DNA of 27,590 nucleotides from Setaria digitata (GCA_003640385.1 RCAB01000673.1:1-27590), one strand, 5' to 3'. Shown: positions 12,410 through 24,179, numbered from the stretch's first letter. Made by a program: numbers and translations. The notes: a model not told the origin generated them from the letters alone.

Positions 12410-12441
12410 CCGAAGAATTGATTGGCGCACTCCACCAACAT
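12410..12441 (-). other. Possible upstream exon of the MIM-like gene
   Basis: On the minus strand an ATG at 12441 opens MLVECANQFF and then meets a consensus donor (CGG, gtgagt) at 12410/12409 in phase 2. The acceptor at 11692 of the next exon is open upstream of the MIM start and needs exactly phase 2, so the two would join and add 19 residues (MLVECANQFFG, TQQIDDND) before the usual start. Known MIM proteins begin at the inner methionine, so this could equally be an untranslated exon or chance. Confidence 0.3.
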
Positions 12442-13329
12442 ACCCTCATAATGTGAAAAATTATATCATCAATTCAAATATGATCTCTTCTGCTCAGTCT
12501 ACTTTTTTCTTGAAACTTCACTTTACATTTGATTAAATTTTCGTGAAAAAAAGGAACTTTAATTTTGAATTTAAGTATAAATGTCACACAAGAAGTATTC
12601 ACAAATGTTAGGGAACTCAGAGTGATGTCACCATTACCAGAATACAGATTAGGCATATATTTGAATTGATAAAATGCTATTCCTGGTTCAGTGGCCTCAG
12701 TTGAGCTCTTATCGGCAATTCCTGCAACGGATGAACTGAGATTAGCACAGAATTCCCGTATGACAAACTGAGCATTTCGATGACGATGTTTCGCCCTGTA
12801 AGTCTTCATTTGGTACAAGATGTTTCCAACAGAAGTCTGACTCTTAAGCCTTATGCATAACTAAATGGTAAACAGCTAAGGAAAAGCTGAAACATCTTAA
12901 CGATACCTATGTGTATGCATGTGTGTTGTGTGCACGCAGAAGGTTTCTTTGAAATTCAACAAGTTTTTTAAATGGAAAAATGGGGAAAAGATTTTGAAAA
13001 GGCACGATTTACCTTTTCCCTGAGAAAACTGGTAATGGAACCATTTTATGCACTACGCCTCGTAAAGTTTTGCTTCCTACTCAACGAATCATGGGCACTG
13101 ACATTTTTCGGAAAAAGTGCTAATGACATGGATAACTAACTACACAAGTGGCCCTGACTGCTGTTTTCTCTGGAACACACAGATATACCGCTAACAGTGG
13201 AACAAGATGAGTAAGTTGATAGTTGAACTGTCCGAGTATGAAAATGTCAAGTGTAGAGGGAACTGGAACCCACGACTGAAGGACATTTAATTCAAATCAA
13301 GTGACCTGAATCTTCATCAGTGCGACAAC
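12442..13329. other. Unassigned stretch upstream of the MIM-like gene
   Basis: Only one open frame stands out, on the minus strand at 12818-12474. It could contain an exon ending near 12640 (TCTG, gtaatgg), but the phase does not match either acceptor candidate of the MIM-like gene and no family is recognisable. The rest is AT-rich with no repeat or RNA gene that I can see. Confidence 0.4.
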
Positions 13330-14095
13330 TGAGAAGCTGATGGTCTGTGAGGATTCAAGTGCCAGCAAGATCAATGTCTGAATGGTAGCTGGCGATGCGA
13401 GAATTTACGCGATGTTCACGGGTCGAGAAGTGAACGGTGAAGAGCGGCGGGAGCTGAACAGACGTGCAGTGCGCGAAAGCAGGAGAAAGCAAGAGAAAGG
13501 AAACGAGAGAATGTGTAAGTGTGCACTCTCATTTTCAAAGCTCGGTCAAATTTGGATAGAAATTAGAGAACATTGGGAGGGAGATGAGCCATGATGACAA
13601 GATGGGAATGTACCTTGATGGACGAATGGTGAGAAGGGCACTGACGGCCTGTAACTGGTAATAGGTCAATCTTCAGTAAGCCTAAGTTTAGAAGGTTTGC
13701 CCGGAGAGAGTGCTCTCGAGAAGATTGTTGAGAAAGACAGTGAGACGTTATAGGACAGAAACTTAGTAGAACCTTTCTTGGGGATAGGCAGACGCGGGGG
13801 ACAGGGAGATAGGCTGATGGAGTGCCGACCGGCCAAGGCAAGGAACGCAAGGAGGTGAGGAGCCAAGGCGAGCGAGACAGGAAAGTGAGGACCAAATGGT
13901 GCAGCGCGCGCAGCGGTACTGCACTGCGAAAGCTCTCGCTCCGGAGGATCGTCTCTCACTGCCCCATCAGAAGCCCATCGAACGCAGCTGCAACAGCGTG
14001 CACCATCAGCACTGGGAGCGATTTCTTCTGGACAGCGACCTTTCCGGATCGATCAGCACACTCAGTGTGTACATCTTAGGTCTGCTCTAGCTGAC
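13330..14095. promoter_or_regulatory. GC-rich block between the divergent MIM-like and CFAP97-like genes
   Basis: Hand counts give about 52% G+C at 13381-13440, 47% at 13681-13740 and 62% at both 13861-13920 and 13921-13980, with several CGCG steps near 13904. Overlapping open frames occur on both strands. One on the plus strand, 13896-14090, encodes 64 residues including HHQHWERFLLDSDLSGS and could be a real first exon, but no convincing donor or matching downstream exon was found. I treat the block as a probable regulatory or promoter island; it lies about 1.7-2.4 kb upstream of the MIM-like exons and 3.8 kb upstream of the CFAP97-like gene. Confidence 0.4.
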
Positions 14096-14761
14096 TTGAT
14101 CCGGTCTGGTCATGACATATCAGCTGAACTAACCTCAAACAACACACCGTATACACAAACTTAATTAGCTTAAAAATGAAACGTCTAACTGCTAATGAAA
14201 GTGTCAAACTGCCAAGGGAATGATTTGAAGCGACTAAAGGTTGCTCTCTTTACATCTTAATTCAGTGAAATTCAGTAGCTGCCACTTCCATTTCTCTTTC
14301 CTCTACACCTTGATGGATTTTTCTGTCACCAGTCGGTAGTATTCACACGTCCTACCATCCATTGCTCTGAATTTTTCCTAAAGTTTTTTTCAGATAGTTT
14401 TTCAGATATCACTATCTTCTGCTACCTAACCACTTTCAGATCCCACTTCCAGAATTCTCCCTCTCTAATTCCAACGGTTGTTGTGCCTTTCTTAATATTT
14501 ATGTCAGAGTTAAATTCGTTGTCAGCAAATTTTTAATACAGTATTATGGAAGTAATTTGGAGGAAAAATCTGCAACGAAACGAAATGAAGGTATAATTGC
14601 ATTTTATTTGTCAATCAATCACCATTGGTTGTCAGCTGAAAGGGACGAAGCTCAGAAGATGGAAAGAGCGGGGAGGGTAGTTAAGTTGATGGAGGACTTT
14701 CATTTATCATTCATACCTAGAGAATACTTGCAACTTCCAGTTTTATGAAGTTGTAAATTTA

Positions 14762-15019
14762 TTATGCAAATGTCAAATTATCACAAGTTACCTTTGTGGA
14801 ATTATCTTTGATACTGATACTTAGCAGAATGTTTGAACAGTCACTGTGTGGAGGAATAGAGCTATTTAAATTGAGTAACTCTGCGATCCGGAAGATTTCC
14901 CGCATCTTCCTAATCTTAACTACTTTTGCTGAAGAGTCAACTTTTGGTGAGGAAGAGGAATGAAATATTTCAAACGCGGTACGCACGAATGTGAAAGGAA
15001 CTCTGTCTAGGAGATCCAT
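14762..15019 (-). other. Unidentified 85-codon open frame, possible exon
   Basis: The frame runs from an ATG at 15019 (MDLLDRVPFTFVRTAFEIF) to a TAA at 14764-14762, with AATAAA overlapping the stop. A consensus-like donor (ACAAAG, gtaact) near 14791/14790 would end an exon of 76-77 codons in phase 0. The codon choice looks like coding DNA and the middle is basic and helical (KVVKIRKMREIFRIAELL). I recognise no family. No good acceptor precedes the ATG. It lies on the same strand as the MIM-like gene and could be a far upstream exon, a small separate gene or chance. Confidence 0.25.
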
Positions 15020-17882
15020 GTATTCTCGGCACCTTATATGTACTTTTTTTGTTGTGTTTTCTTATCCTAGACTTGATTTGCTTTCATCCATGTTAAACTT
15101 TCCAACTTCCCATTGTTCCCTTTCGAATATTAGTACTAGTTGGTTTTAGCATCAGTTGACCAAAAGAATTTTTAACTTCGACAATTGGCAAATTAAATGC
15201 AATAACTCTAACTTCCGGATTTAAAGGACTGTTTTTTTGACTCAGAGTATGGATTCAGTTTCATGATGCCAGTGCTGTAAATTCTCCTCTGATTTGAGTT
15301 ACCTTTTTCAGGAATGCTTCACTAACTTAACTCAGTTGCTACTGAGATATGAAATCGATTATTTCAGTCAGTCTTATATCTTTCATAAAATCTGTCTATG
15401 CTTATTATTAACATTCCTTAAAAGGTTCATCTCCCTATGGCACTTTACATGTCAATCTTGGCCTTTTTCCCGCAAACGTATGATGATTGTTTTCTGAAAG
15501 CTGCATTCTTTAATGAGAGCCGAATGCTAAGAATGGATGTGGAAAATGGTGACCGGACAAGTCGTCTAGTTTGGGCCTATTAACCAATAAATGCTAGTTA
15601 AAAAGACGATAATTAATAATGTGGAATTCAAGACTTCCAAATTTAATAGAAAATTACAAACTAACCACTACTGAATAGCGAACAGCAATTGACGTGGGAC
15701 GAGTATTACTCCAAGGTCATATAACCAATGAATTACAGAAACACAGCGAAAAAGATATTCTCTATAGTTTGAGAAAGAGGGGAGACTAGGATAAGATTGA
15801 GGTAGAGCGGGGGAAACTGAAGTGCAGCGGGGTTGGATGGCAAACGAACACATATTTGACGCAGTTCTTACTTATCCATTGGAAAGTGTCTCAGTTCTCT
15901 CTCGAATAATGTCAACTTTTCGAAAGAACGAGCTTAAAACTGCATGGGATCTGCAAGCACGAGTCACTGCAAGAACATCTGTTTGAATGCAAACTTAGGA
16001 AAGATTCTCGAGTACACGAAATTTACTCACAGAAGTAAAAATTCCGAACTTATACAGCATGAGTAGCCTTTATAAAGCAGTCAACAATGCGGTCTAAGAA
16101 CAAGCGTTTTGTAGGAAGAGGTACAACGGGTACTGGAACCTGTCTGCAGCACCTCTCCGATCACTGTTATATTTTAATCTGATTTAGTTTAATTTATGAT
16201 CAGTATTGACAAGTTCGCATTTCGAATTTCGACCGTTCTTGTTTTGCTGGAAGGGAATGGTGATCGATGGATGACACTTTGAAGAGAGAAATGGGCATTC
16301 TGTTGACTGTCAATGATTTGAAAAGGTTGATTAAAATCCGTAGCTTGGGAGAATCTGAACGGAAGAGGAATGGAATGTTATTAGGAAGCGTTCAGAAACT
16401 AAAAAGGAAAGCGGATAAATACTTTTTCATTCAGTTAGGAAAGTCTTCGTAAAGCCTTCATATTTACAAAGCATTCATTTGTTTGGAAACTGTCAAAGTG
16501 AATATTTTTTCTACTGCTTTTTTCACTGTTGCATTGTGTCTTCATCGAAGAATGCTTGGAAGATCCTCTGCAATTCTAAAAGTTCCGTAACGAATGATTA
16601 GAACTTTTAAGGCAGCACTGACAGAAATTTTAATTTTACTAGAAATCCTATCAAAAAAAAAATCCTAAAATTGTCAGTGTTTATTCGGTTCTTATATTGC
16701 GCTGTAAGAAAAAAAATAATTTCGCAAGGAAAGATCAAAAATGGTATGTTTGAAATTCGGCTAGAATCGTTTTTCTGAATACATTAACATAAGGAATTCG
16801 TCAGGAAATATCTCCCAAAATGACGAACTTGAACCGCACGAAATGAATTTGGTTTTCCGGTATTATCCTTGCTACAAACCATTCATTCTGATTAATCAGC
16901 TGTTCCACCTGTTGCTCCGGGTTAATTAGTCACTAGTGGCATTTTCATTTTGTTTTATAGATCATCTGGAAATAAAGAAGTTATGCTGAAAAACGAAAAG
17001 AAAGAAAGTAATATAGATCAGCTATTGACTGATACACTATAATGCATTTGGTCAAGTTTTCGCGACACCAATAATAGATGATAGGTTGGTGATCACATCG
17101 ATAAACCAAATGCCAGGTATCAGTTTGCAGTTAAAAATAAGCGTGCATGGATGCATTTCTGCTAAATTGCTGTCTACGTAAGGAAAATGGCATCAATCAA
17201 TCGATAAGTGATCAAAAGTCATGGGAAGTGGAGAGGATCAACATTCTTCCATTGGTTCTTCACATTTTTATCCAGTCTAATGAAACGAAGAAATGACAGA
17301 ACAAATCATCCAAAAATTACTCTGAAAATCATTTTGCTTGAAAGAATTGCTAGATGAAATTTTGTCACTAAATTCGCTGAAGCGGAGTTGTCCGAATGTC
17401 AAAATATATTTGCACACAACTTTGTTACTCTGTCCAGGAGTTTTGGCAGCAAATCTCTATGCCTTCTTAAATTTGCCTTCTCAAACTGGTAAGGATAATT
17501 GATAAAATTAAGTTGATCCACTAGAAAACACAAAGTAAATCTTGGAAATTAAAATTTCGCAGACAATTTACTCTTGAAAATTTCTCACACTTTGCGAGCA
17601 AAAAAACTTATGACTTTTTTGCTCCATACAGCAGCAACAAATTGAATGAAGAAAGAAATTTGTGACAAACTTAGCCATTCACTGTTACCATGGTAATGTT
17701 GGCTCTTGCATATTAACCTTCAGCATTCTGTCATTAGAACATCGGCTAGGAATCTTAGATGAATGTACTCGTTTCGTAGTCAAGTTAGAATATCACTTCG
17801 TTCCTACTGATTCCTACTTCTCCTTAATAAATACAGGCAGTATTTAGACTCTTTTTCAGCCGCTGTATTTCTGTGATTCCAG
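15020..17882. other. Gene-poor stretch
   Basis: About 2.9 kb of AT-rich DNA with only short open frames (about 60 codons) on either strand, none with good splice signals or a recognisable product. I saw no tRNA box pair, long inverted repeat or tandem array. The right end leads into the 5' exon of the CFAP97-like gene. Confidence 0.55.
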
Positions 17883-17913
17883 TTGTGATTTCTGGTATAC
17901 TGTGCAACCATCA

Positions 17914-18883
17914 ATGAGCAACCTAACGCATCATGAAAGGCTGTATCAATTTATCAAGCATAAAGAAAGAGTATCCACAATTTCGTATTCAAATTCAAAT
18001 TTTCACTTTCAGTCGTGAACTGCTGAGTTATTATTTCCGTGAAACGTTAAATAATCGATTTTGTTAATATCTAAAGTCACTCTTGTCATCCCCCACTCGC
18101 ACTATTCGTGTCAGCCATTTCGGAGATGATTGTATCCTTCGTTTCCAAGGAACCCAAACTATTTGTGTTCCCCTTTGAACTATGATTTAAAAGTCAAAAT
18201 TAGTTCGTACATTTCAGTTCTTTTCAAGGTACTGAAAGCGAAACCTGTTGTCGACACCAGACTTCGATCTAAGTCAATGCCAGGACGGCCAAAAATGTCA
18301 TCACAAAAGGTTGTTGCGTTTTAAATATCACCTATTAAATTTTCCAAAACAAATCCTCCGAATAATAAAGAATTCCAAGTAATAAAACCATATTTAATTC
18401 TTGAATCTTTCTGATAGGATCGATCGGAATTTTGAATCACTTTATTAGGAAATTCCAACCAGTAAAATATTTGACGTCTATCTGGACCTTTCTTTTGCTC
18501 TAGTATCTTACTCGTTTCTGTACTCCAGTCACAGACGAAATTCCTTTCCAACCAACTGAATTTGATTAACGATCACTCTTGATTTCCTCAAGTTTGCTAA
18601 ATTGTTAATGACGAGAGCATTTTTCCAGTTCCCCTTCATCCTTTTTCTAATAGTGTTTACTACTGTTCTTCTAATTTATTGTTATATCTGAACTACTTTT
18701 TTAAAGAATGGAAGAATAGTTTATGTTTAGTTCTGCTGCATTTGGTAAGGTTATGAACTTAGCTAGGCAACCGTTTAGTAATCAGTTTTCCAGCGCGATG
18801 AAGAAAGAAAAATTCGAGAAGAAAACGAACGTCTGCTGAAGTCACTGTTGAAAATTTCGGAGCGGAAACCGAAATACCTGTGA
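17914..18883 (+). CDS. Small CFAP97/Hemingway-like protein, 75 aa
   Basis: Three exons join in phase 0: 17914-17970, 18229-18309 and 18794-18883, giving 19 + 27 + 29 residues and a TGA stop. The acceptors are ttttcaag and gttttccag; the exon 1 acceptor (gattccag) ends at 17882 and the frame is open from there, so the start could lie further up. The first junction creates HKERVLKAKPVVDT (residues 16-29), like the H..R...AKP.VDT opening of CFAP97-family domains. Exon 3 encodes a charged helix, KIREENERLLKSLLKI, ending in RKPKYL, like the EN..LL..L segment and R-K-P-x-Y end of that family. CFAP97 proteins (Drosophila Hemingway) act in cilia and sperm flagella. The middle of the domain is short compared with vertebrate members. 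The match is from memory of the family pattern; a generic coiled-coil protein is the alternative. Confidence 0.5.
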
Positions 18884-19347
18884 TACGTTCGGTACATTTG
18901 CCTCCATTCAATGTCCAATTTGTTCCAGCTTTTTTCATTACTGTTTTCCTTCATTTCAAAAAAACATAAATTTCTTTGCAAAATTCTTCGGGAATATTTG
19001 ACGGATGTTCACTGAATGGAATAAAACAAATGTCCGATAATTTCACCTTTTCGCATTCCTGTACTTTTACAGTAAGAAAATCAACAATCAAGCACAGAAA
19101 TGAGAGAAAATGATTCATTAAGGAGTTCATTCCACTTTTTCAGCATTCTTTGCATCAACTTATCTTATTATCAACATACAAGAAATAATGTCAAGCTTCA
19201 TTCAACAGTTCTTAAATACTCCACTAGTACTGCCATCAACTGTTTCAAATTCTTTCAAAAATCCTTTCCAGGCCTGAAAGTTGAAAGCTTAAAGCTCTGA
19301 AAACTCAGCACAATTCAACATGAAATACAGATTTGAAAAACTAATAC
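18884..19347. other. Convergent gap between the CFAP97-like and RIC-19 genes
   Basis: This short AT-rich gap holds both 3' untranslated regions. AATAAA at 19020-19025, about 137 bases after the TGA of the CFAP97-like gene, is a likely polyadenylation signal on the plus strand. No AATAAA is evident for the minus-strand gene here. No other structure was seen. Confidence 0.5.
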
Positions 19348-22300
19348 TCAAACTACGATCATCCCATTATTTCTTGAAATGAAACTTGCCTCGAAATTTG
19401 GGTTTGCTGATTCAGAGAATGGATTCGGAAACCTGCTTTCTACGGCTGGAAAATTCAGAAGGGCTGATGGTAGTGCTAAACTGGGAGGAGATAACGAAGC
19501 AGACGATGAATTCGTTACTGTTGCAAATGTAGCTGGATTTGCCATTAGTTTTGACCAATCGGATGTGAATGAGTTTGCCACCGAAGCAGTATCATCCAGA
19601 GACAGTAAATCCATGAGGTCGGATGTATAATGGGCTACTGAAAGAGAGATAGTTCCCGTCAAAATTTCCCGGATGAAAGGAATCACGGAGAATTGGGGAG
19701 ATCTTACCACAAATTACTCCAAATCTAAGTTACTTCAGTATCATCTGTAGGGACTATTTCTTGAATATATATCTCACGAAAGAAGTTCGGTTTCTTTTTT
19801 CTCTTTGATGAGTCCATTCTTCAGTCCAAAGCACGGCAAGGCTAAAAGTTGACCTTTATCAATCCTATTCGACTTCCAACCAGGTGGTGGAGCTATTGCT
19901 GGAACTGTAACGTTTGATACTTCCCTGGCTGCAACAGTATCAACCGATATCAGCGTCTGCCTCGTTTCTTCACATGGTTCCTTGTTATCTCCATTTTCAC
20001 ACTCGCCTGTTAAGCCCAGTGGACTATCAATCCGATTACACAACAAATCATGTTCATTGAGATTCTCCAAATCTTGCAACACTTTCTCTATTTCTTGCTC
20101 ACATTCGTCCAGCTCGATAAGGCTAAAAGCAGTTCAGTTACGAGAACTCACTGTTAAGTTTCATAAATAGAATCAGTCAAAATTTAGTCATCATTCTCAT
20201 TTTCTAGTTAATTTGTTTTTTTTTCAAAAATCAACTGATAATGAAATAAACTACCACTCTGATCCTCCTTTGAGAGTTGAAATTTTGCTACCATCCTCAC
20301 TAGCAAGCTCTCCTGTTGGCTCAATAAGATCCTGAAAAAATTTCATTTCTTGCTGGAAATTCCGTTTGTTATCAATTTACTTGAGTGAAAGTAACCTTCT
20401 ACGAAATTTTTTGTTCTCTGCACCTCATAACACATACCAGAAAAACGACAATAAAAGTGTTTACTCACTGTCAGTACTTCAAATTCGTAATGTTTGCGAC
20501 TGGATACGAAATCATAAATCTTTTCATAAGCCAATGTTGTCTGTTCGTAGTAGTTGTATAATAACTTTTGATACGATTCCAGTAGCTGTCAAAAGATTAA
20601 ATCATTCTAAATCACAGAAGATGTCGCAGCTGAACTTGTAATTCTTTAAGTTATTTGATGCTGACAGGAATAAGTTGCTGATTCTGCATGTGCATGATAC
20701 AACATTTAAATTACTCAATTCAATCTAATAGAATTATGAACTATGAGGAATCTAAACAGAGAGCGTTTAAATGGAAGAAAGTAAAGTTAGTACATACATT
20801 TTATATGGGTTTTCAAAAGAGAATAGATTTACCCTTTGAAATAAATGCACAATTTCTCAAGGAAAAATGAAAGCGAAGAGCTTTCAAATTCATTTTGTTC
20901 ATTGTGCCAAATCTTTTTATTGCTTCATCTAAGCATTTTAAACTACATTTGTTAAAATGATTGTTATTCTGTGCTTTGACATACAACTAATATCAATTTT
21001 ATGAAATACACATACTATGAAATACTACCGATAATGGCGAATTGATTCAGCGGTTGGACCGCACTAAAGTTCCCAAAACTTTATCAATATCAGTTGCATT
21101 TATCAAGTAACAATCTCTCAGAAAATAACCCAGAAGTGAAAAAGGATTGTGCTTTTTTTTTCTAAATTGAAGCTTTAAAATTAAATTAGTTACGTAATAC
21201 CTGCGAAAACAAGTTATAGCGACTAGCAACCAACAAATCCACTTTTTGAAGGGTATCTAATTTCAAACTATCTAGTTTCTCCTTGTTCCGTCTAACGACA
21301 CTCTGAGCTGTGCGAAACTTTTCCAGAATATTTTCCGCGTCTGGATCAAGCTAGAACATAAAGGAGTCTTTAAGAACGAAGCGATTAAATTTTGGCATCT
21401 GATTTCAGAACAAACATGAACAGCTTTTCCCGTATGATATTAAGAAAGAAAAAAAAAAAAAAAGAACATTTAACGCTTGATTTTAAGGAAACTGGGAAAA
21501 CTGTTGATAGAAATGTAATTTTTGGAAAAGGTAATCGCAATACGCAGGATAATGAATCTTTCGATTAAAAAAACTTGAATGAAATACATATATATATATA
21601 TGTTGAATGAAATATATATATATATATATATATATATTTCATTCAACATATATATATATATATAGAAAAATATATATATATATGTTCTAGTTCCGAGATA
21701 AAGGCTGGCTAAATTGAGAAGTTAAATCTAAAATTACTTAACAGTTACTTAATAATGAGGAGTCACCTCTTTACTTGTTTTCTTCATCCACAACAGTGAG
21801 CCTCTATATTCAATTCTGGCTTTTTCTGCAGCCTCTACAGTATCTGCGCAATCCATAATAGCTCTTTCTGCGAAAACATGAAGCTCGCCAAACAATCGGA
21901 GCAGAGGATTCCGCATTTGTAGTCTAGCAATGAGATTTATCAATTACGACCACAAGAATTTTCCGGCAGCGGGACAAACCACCGGTGCTACACTAAATTT
22001 AGTAGAAGAAAACTCTGAATGAAAAAGAAATTGTAATAAGGTTCGTCTTTAAAAGATCTATTTATCTTCTGGAGAAGAAAAGTGGGATTTGCTTAGCGAT
22101 TCAGGAAAGAGAGAATCTGAAGGCAACCTGTGATGTGCTGAAAGGGCCATCACTCTGGCAACAGCGACCATCACACGGCCGGCAGCTGACGTCTCTATTT
22201 CGCCATCTTCTTTCAGCATTTTACTCAGTTCAAACTCCGATTGCACTAATTCTAAAGAAGACTTTCATTAGCGCTTAAGTCAGTTATTGTAGCTTGTCAT

Positions 22301-23277
22301 GTCAGTTTACTTATTTAATAATAGTTCTTATCAGGGTATGATAATATGAATTATAATCTACGAAATGTGACTCAGCAGCTAAAGTTCATAGTGGTTTAAT
22401 TGTTTGCAGCCATAAGGTGTTAATAAATTTTTAATAAAAATTCTAAGGTATAAGCAGTCATAAGGTTTAAATATTTCAAATAAATTATAAATATTATTGC
22501 AAAAGGAAACCGTTGAGGTAATGTTGGTAGTCATCGATACAGCAAAGTATTTGTTGGGATGTTTCTTGAACAAACCGAAAAAGGGCTATCTTCGTATCGA
22601 ATTCAGCATCTGATGCCAACAAGTGTTCATCCTCCTGCAATGGCAAGTTTGTAAAGTTTTTTATCATCTTATACCGCTATGAAACTAGCCTTCTAGTGCG
22701 ATATAGTGACGTTTTCCAGAAGTATTACGAGAAATTTATAGTTAAAATGATTTTTATTATCCATCTACCAATAGTACAATAGTACAATTAGTTATAAGAA
22801 GCCTGATTAACCTTCTTCCCCAATTTCTTCCTGATTAATTGTTTGGCTGTCCAGTACTGCTGGCGCATTTTATTCAATGCAGGCTCATCAAATCGATCCA
22901 CAAAACGATCGAAATTTAAACCGCTAAAATGAGAGGCCGCCAATGCTTTTAAATAACTGAAGAGTTTAACAATACATTGCTATCCTCATATTAATTAGTA
23001 GAAAGAAATTAGTTCATAGAATCTGACCTGTCAACATCATCATATTACCATGACATGACCAAGTATAATCATTACTATAACCAAGTTTGTCCAGGCAGTC
23101 CAAACTACTAACAGCTTCTTCAGGAATGAACAAAATAGAAATACAGTTCAGTAGCTGACAAGATTACAAACTTGTTATATCAGGAGCAACTACAGAATGT
23201 GGAATAAAGAATATGTATTATTTTATAAATCTAATGAATCACCTGGTGCTCGATTCATAATGGCGTGCATAAGCCAT
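19348..23277 (-). CDS. ric-19: ICA69/RIC-19 arfaptin-homology domain protein
   Basis: ICA69 (RIC-19 in C. elegans) binds Rab2-GTP at the Golgi and acts in dense-core vesicle maturation. Ten minus-strand exons join in phase: 23277-23243, 22923-22812, 22634-22511, 22251-22128, 21923-21767, 21350-21201, 20585-20469, 20331-20255, 20122-19854 and 19637-19348, about 484 aa (human 483). The arfaptin-homology BAR domain spans about residues 20-275. Landmarks are KMRQQYWTAKQLI, then EDEHLLASDAEFD right after the KKLGKK basic run, RNPLLRLFGELHVFAERAI, ARIEYRGSLLWMK and LQKVDLLVASRYNL. The C-terminal half is acidic and low in complexity. The last exon carries LLSLD (399-403), a clathrin-box pattern, and an NPF (460-462). 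The start is 16 bases after an acceptor (atccag) ending at 23294. An intron holds a long TA palindrome. SNIP1 is the divergent neighbour. Confidence 0.95.
21588..21661. repeat. 74-bp perfect palindrome with a TA core
   Basis: The sequence reads the same on both strands from 21588 to 21661. Its arms are a TA run, then TGTTGAATGAAA at 21601-21612 matched by TTTCATTCAACA at 21637-21648, with alternating TA between them. A third, imperfect copy of the TTGAATGAAATA element lies just outside at 21575-21586, and another TA run follows at 21671-21683. It lies in the RIC-19 intron between exons 21923-21767 and 21350-21201. It could extrude a cruciform or RNA hairpin and is probably unstable in length. 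Confidence 0.9.
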
Positions 23278-23293
23278 TCTCGGCTACTGATTC

Positions 23294-24179
23294 CTGGATA
23301 ACATTTCGATTTTTTACTGTTTAATGAATTTCTTTAAAAAACATTCGAATCCCTTTTATGAAAACGACTACGAACACAATGCAGATATTAACAGTGACCA
23401 TTAAAAGAAATCATTTTTATTTCATTTTACTAATTACTTACTTTCTCTTCTGGCTTACACTCTCCTTTGCTTTTAGAATGACTGACTCTTTCCAACAAAC
23501 TATTTTGAAAACAAAACTTAATCCATTTTCCCTGAGATAACTGCTTTTACTTCCCTAGAAAACTGATCATCTTATTCCGCCTGATAATTTACACTTTCAT
23601 ACCACGATTTCTCCTGTGTTCTTTTAGTTTACTCAGCAAGGGCTGAAGGTGAACGATGTGACTCCCTGCTCTCAAAATTCCATGTCCTTCTCGTTGTGCA
23701 GTTTCTTTCAACTTTTTTAATACATCTTAGAGATTATTAGCTGAGGGAACAGTTAAACCATTCAAAATCTCATGAAATTATTATTCATTCTGCTAGGAAC
23801 ATGAATGCTTATAACATGAGTGATAAGTGTCGCTTTGTTATACCTTCTCGCAGCCATGGGCACATTGAACTGAAGACATTCCATACTTCGGTGAACTGAA
23901 TGAAAAGCTCACATAATAAAAGCTACTCCTGCTCACTGTAACACTTTTCGAAGAGAAGTGAAGTTAGGGCTCCTGTGGTGAACAGGTGTGGATAGAAGAG
24001 CTATTCTGCAGCAGTCCGGTAAGGGTAGTGCATTAATAACCAGACTAAGCCCATTATTAATGTTAAAGTTGAGCTTATCAAAGAGCAAGACCGATACCAG
24101 CCTTGTCCATCACTCGAAAACGTCCATAGACATTACCAGTTACACTGATGGGTTAATATCGATTATAATTATAATATGA
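23294..24179. other. Upstream region of RIC-19, AT-rich half
   Basis: This is the RIC-19 side of the gap between the divergent RIC-19 and SNIP1 genes. A 60-codon hydrophobic plus-strand frame at 23358-23540 and a 63-codon frame at 23988-24179 have no supporting splice sites or family and look like chance. No other structure was seen. Confidence 0.5.

Noticed and set aside
13382..13959. Several open frames of 70-110 codons on both strands
   Set aside because: Same reason: compositional by-products of the GC-rich block, with low-complexity translations and no consistent exon structure.
18310..18793. A further CFAP97-like exon between the second and third exons
   Set aside because: I read the plus strand of this intron and found no acceptor-led frame with the charged helix expected; the open frames here are on the minus strand and unrelated.
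19379..19630. Plus-strand frame of 83 codons
   Set aside because: It is antisense to the last RIC-19 exon, whose minus-strand frame joins its neighbour in phase.
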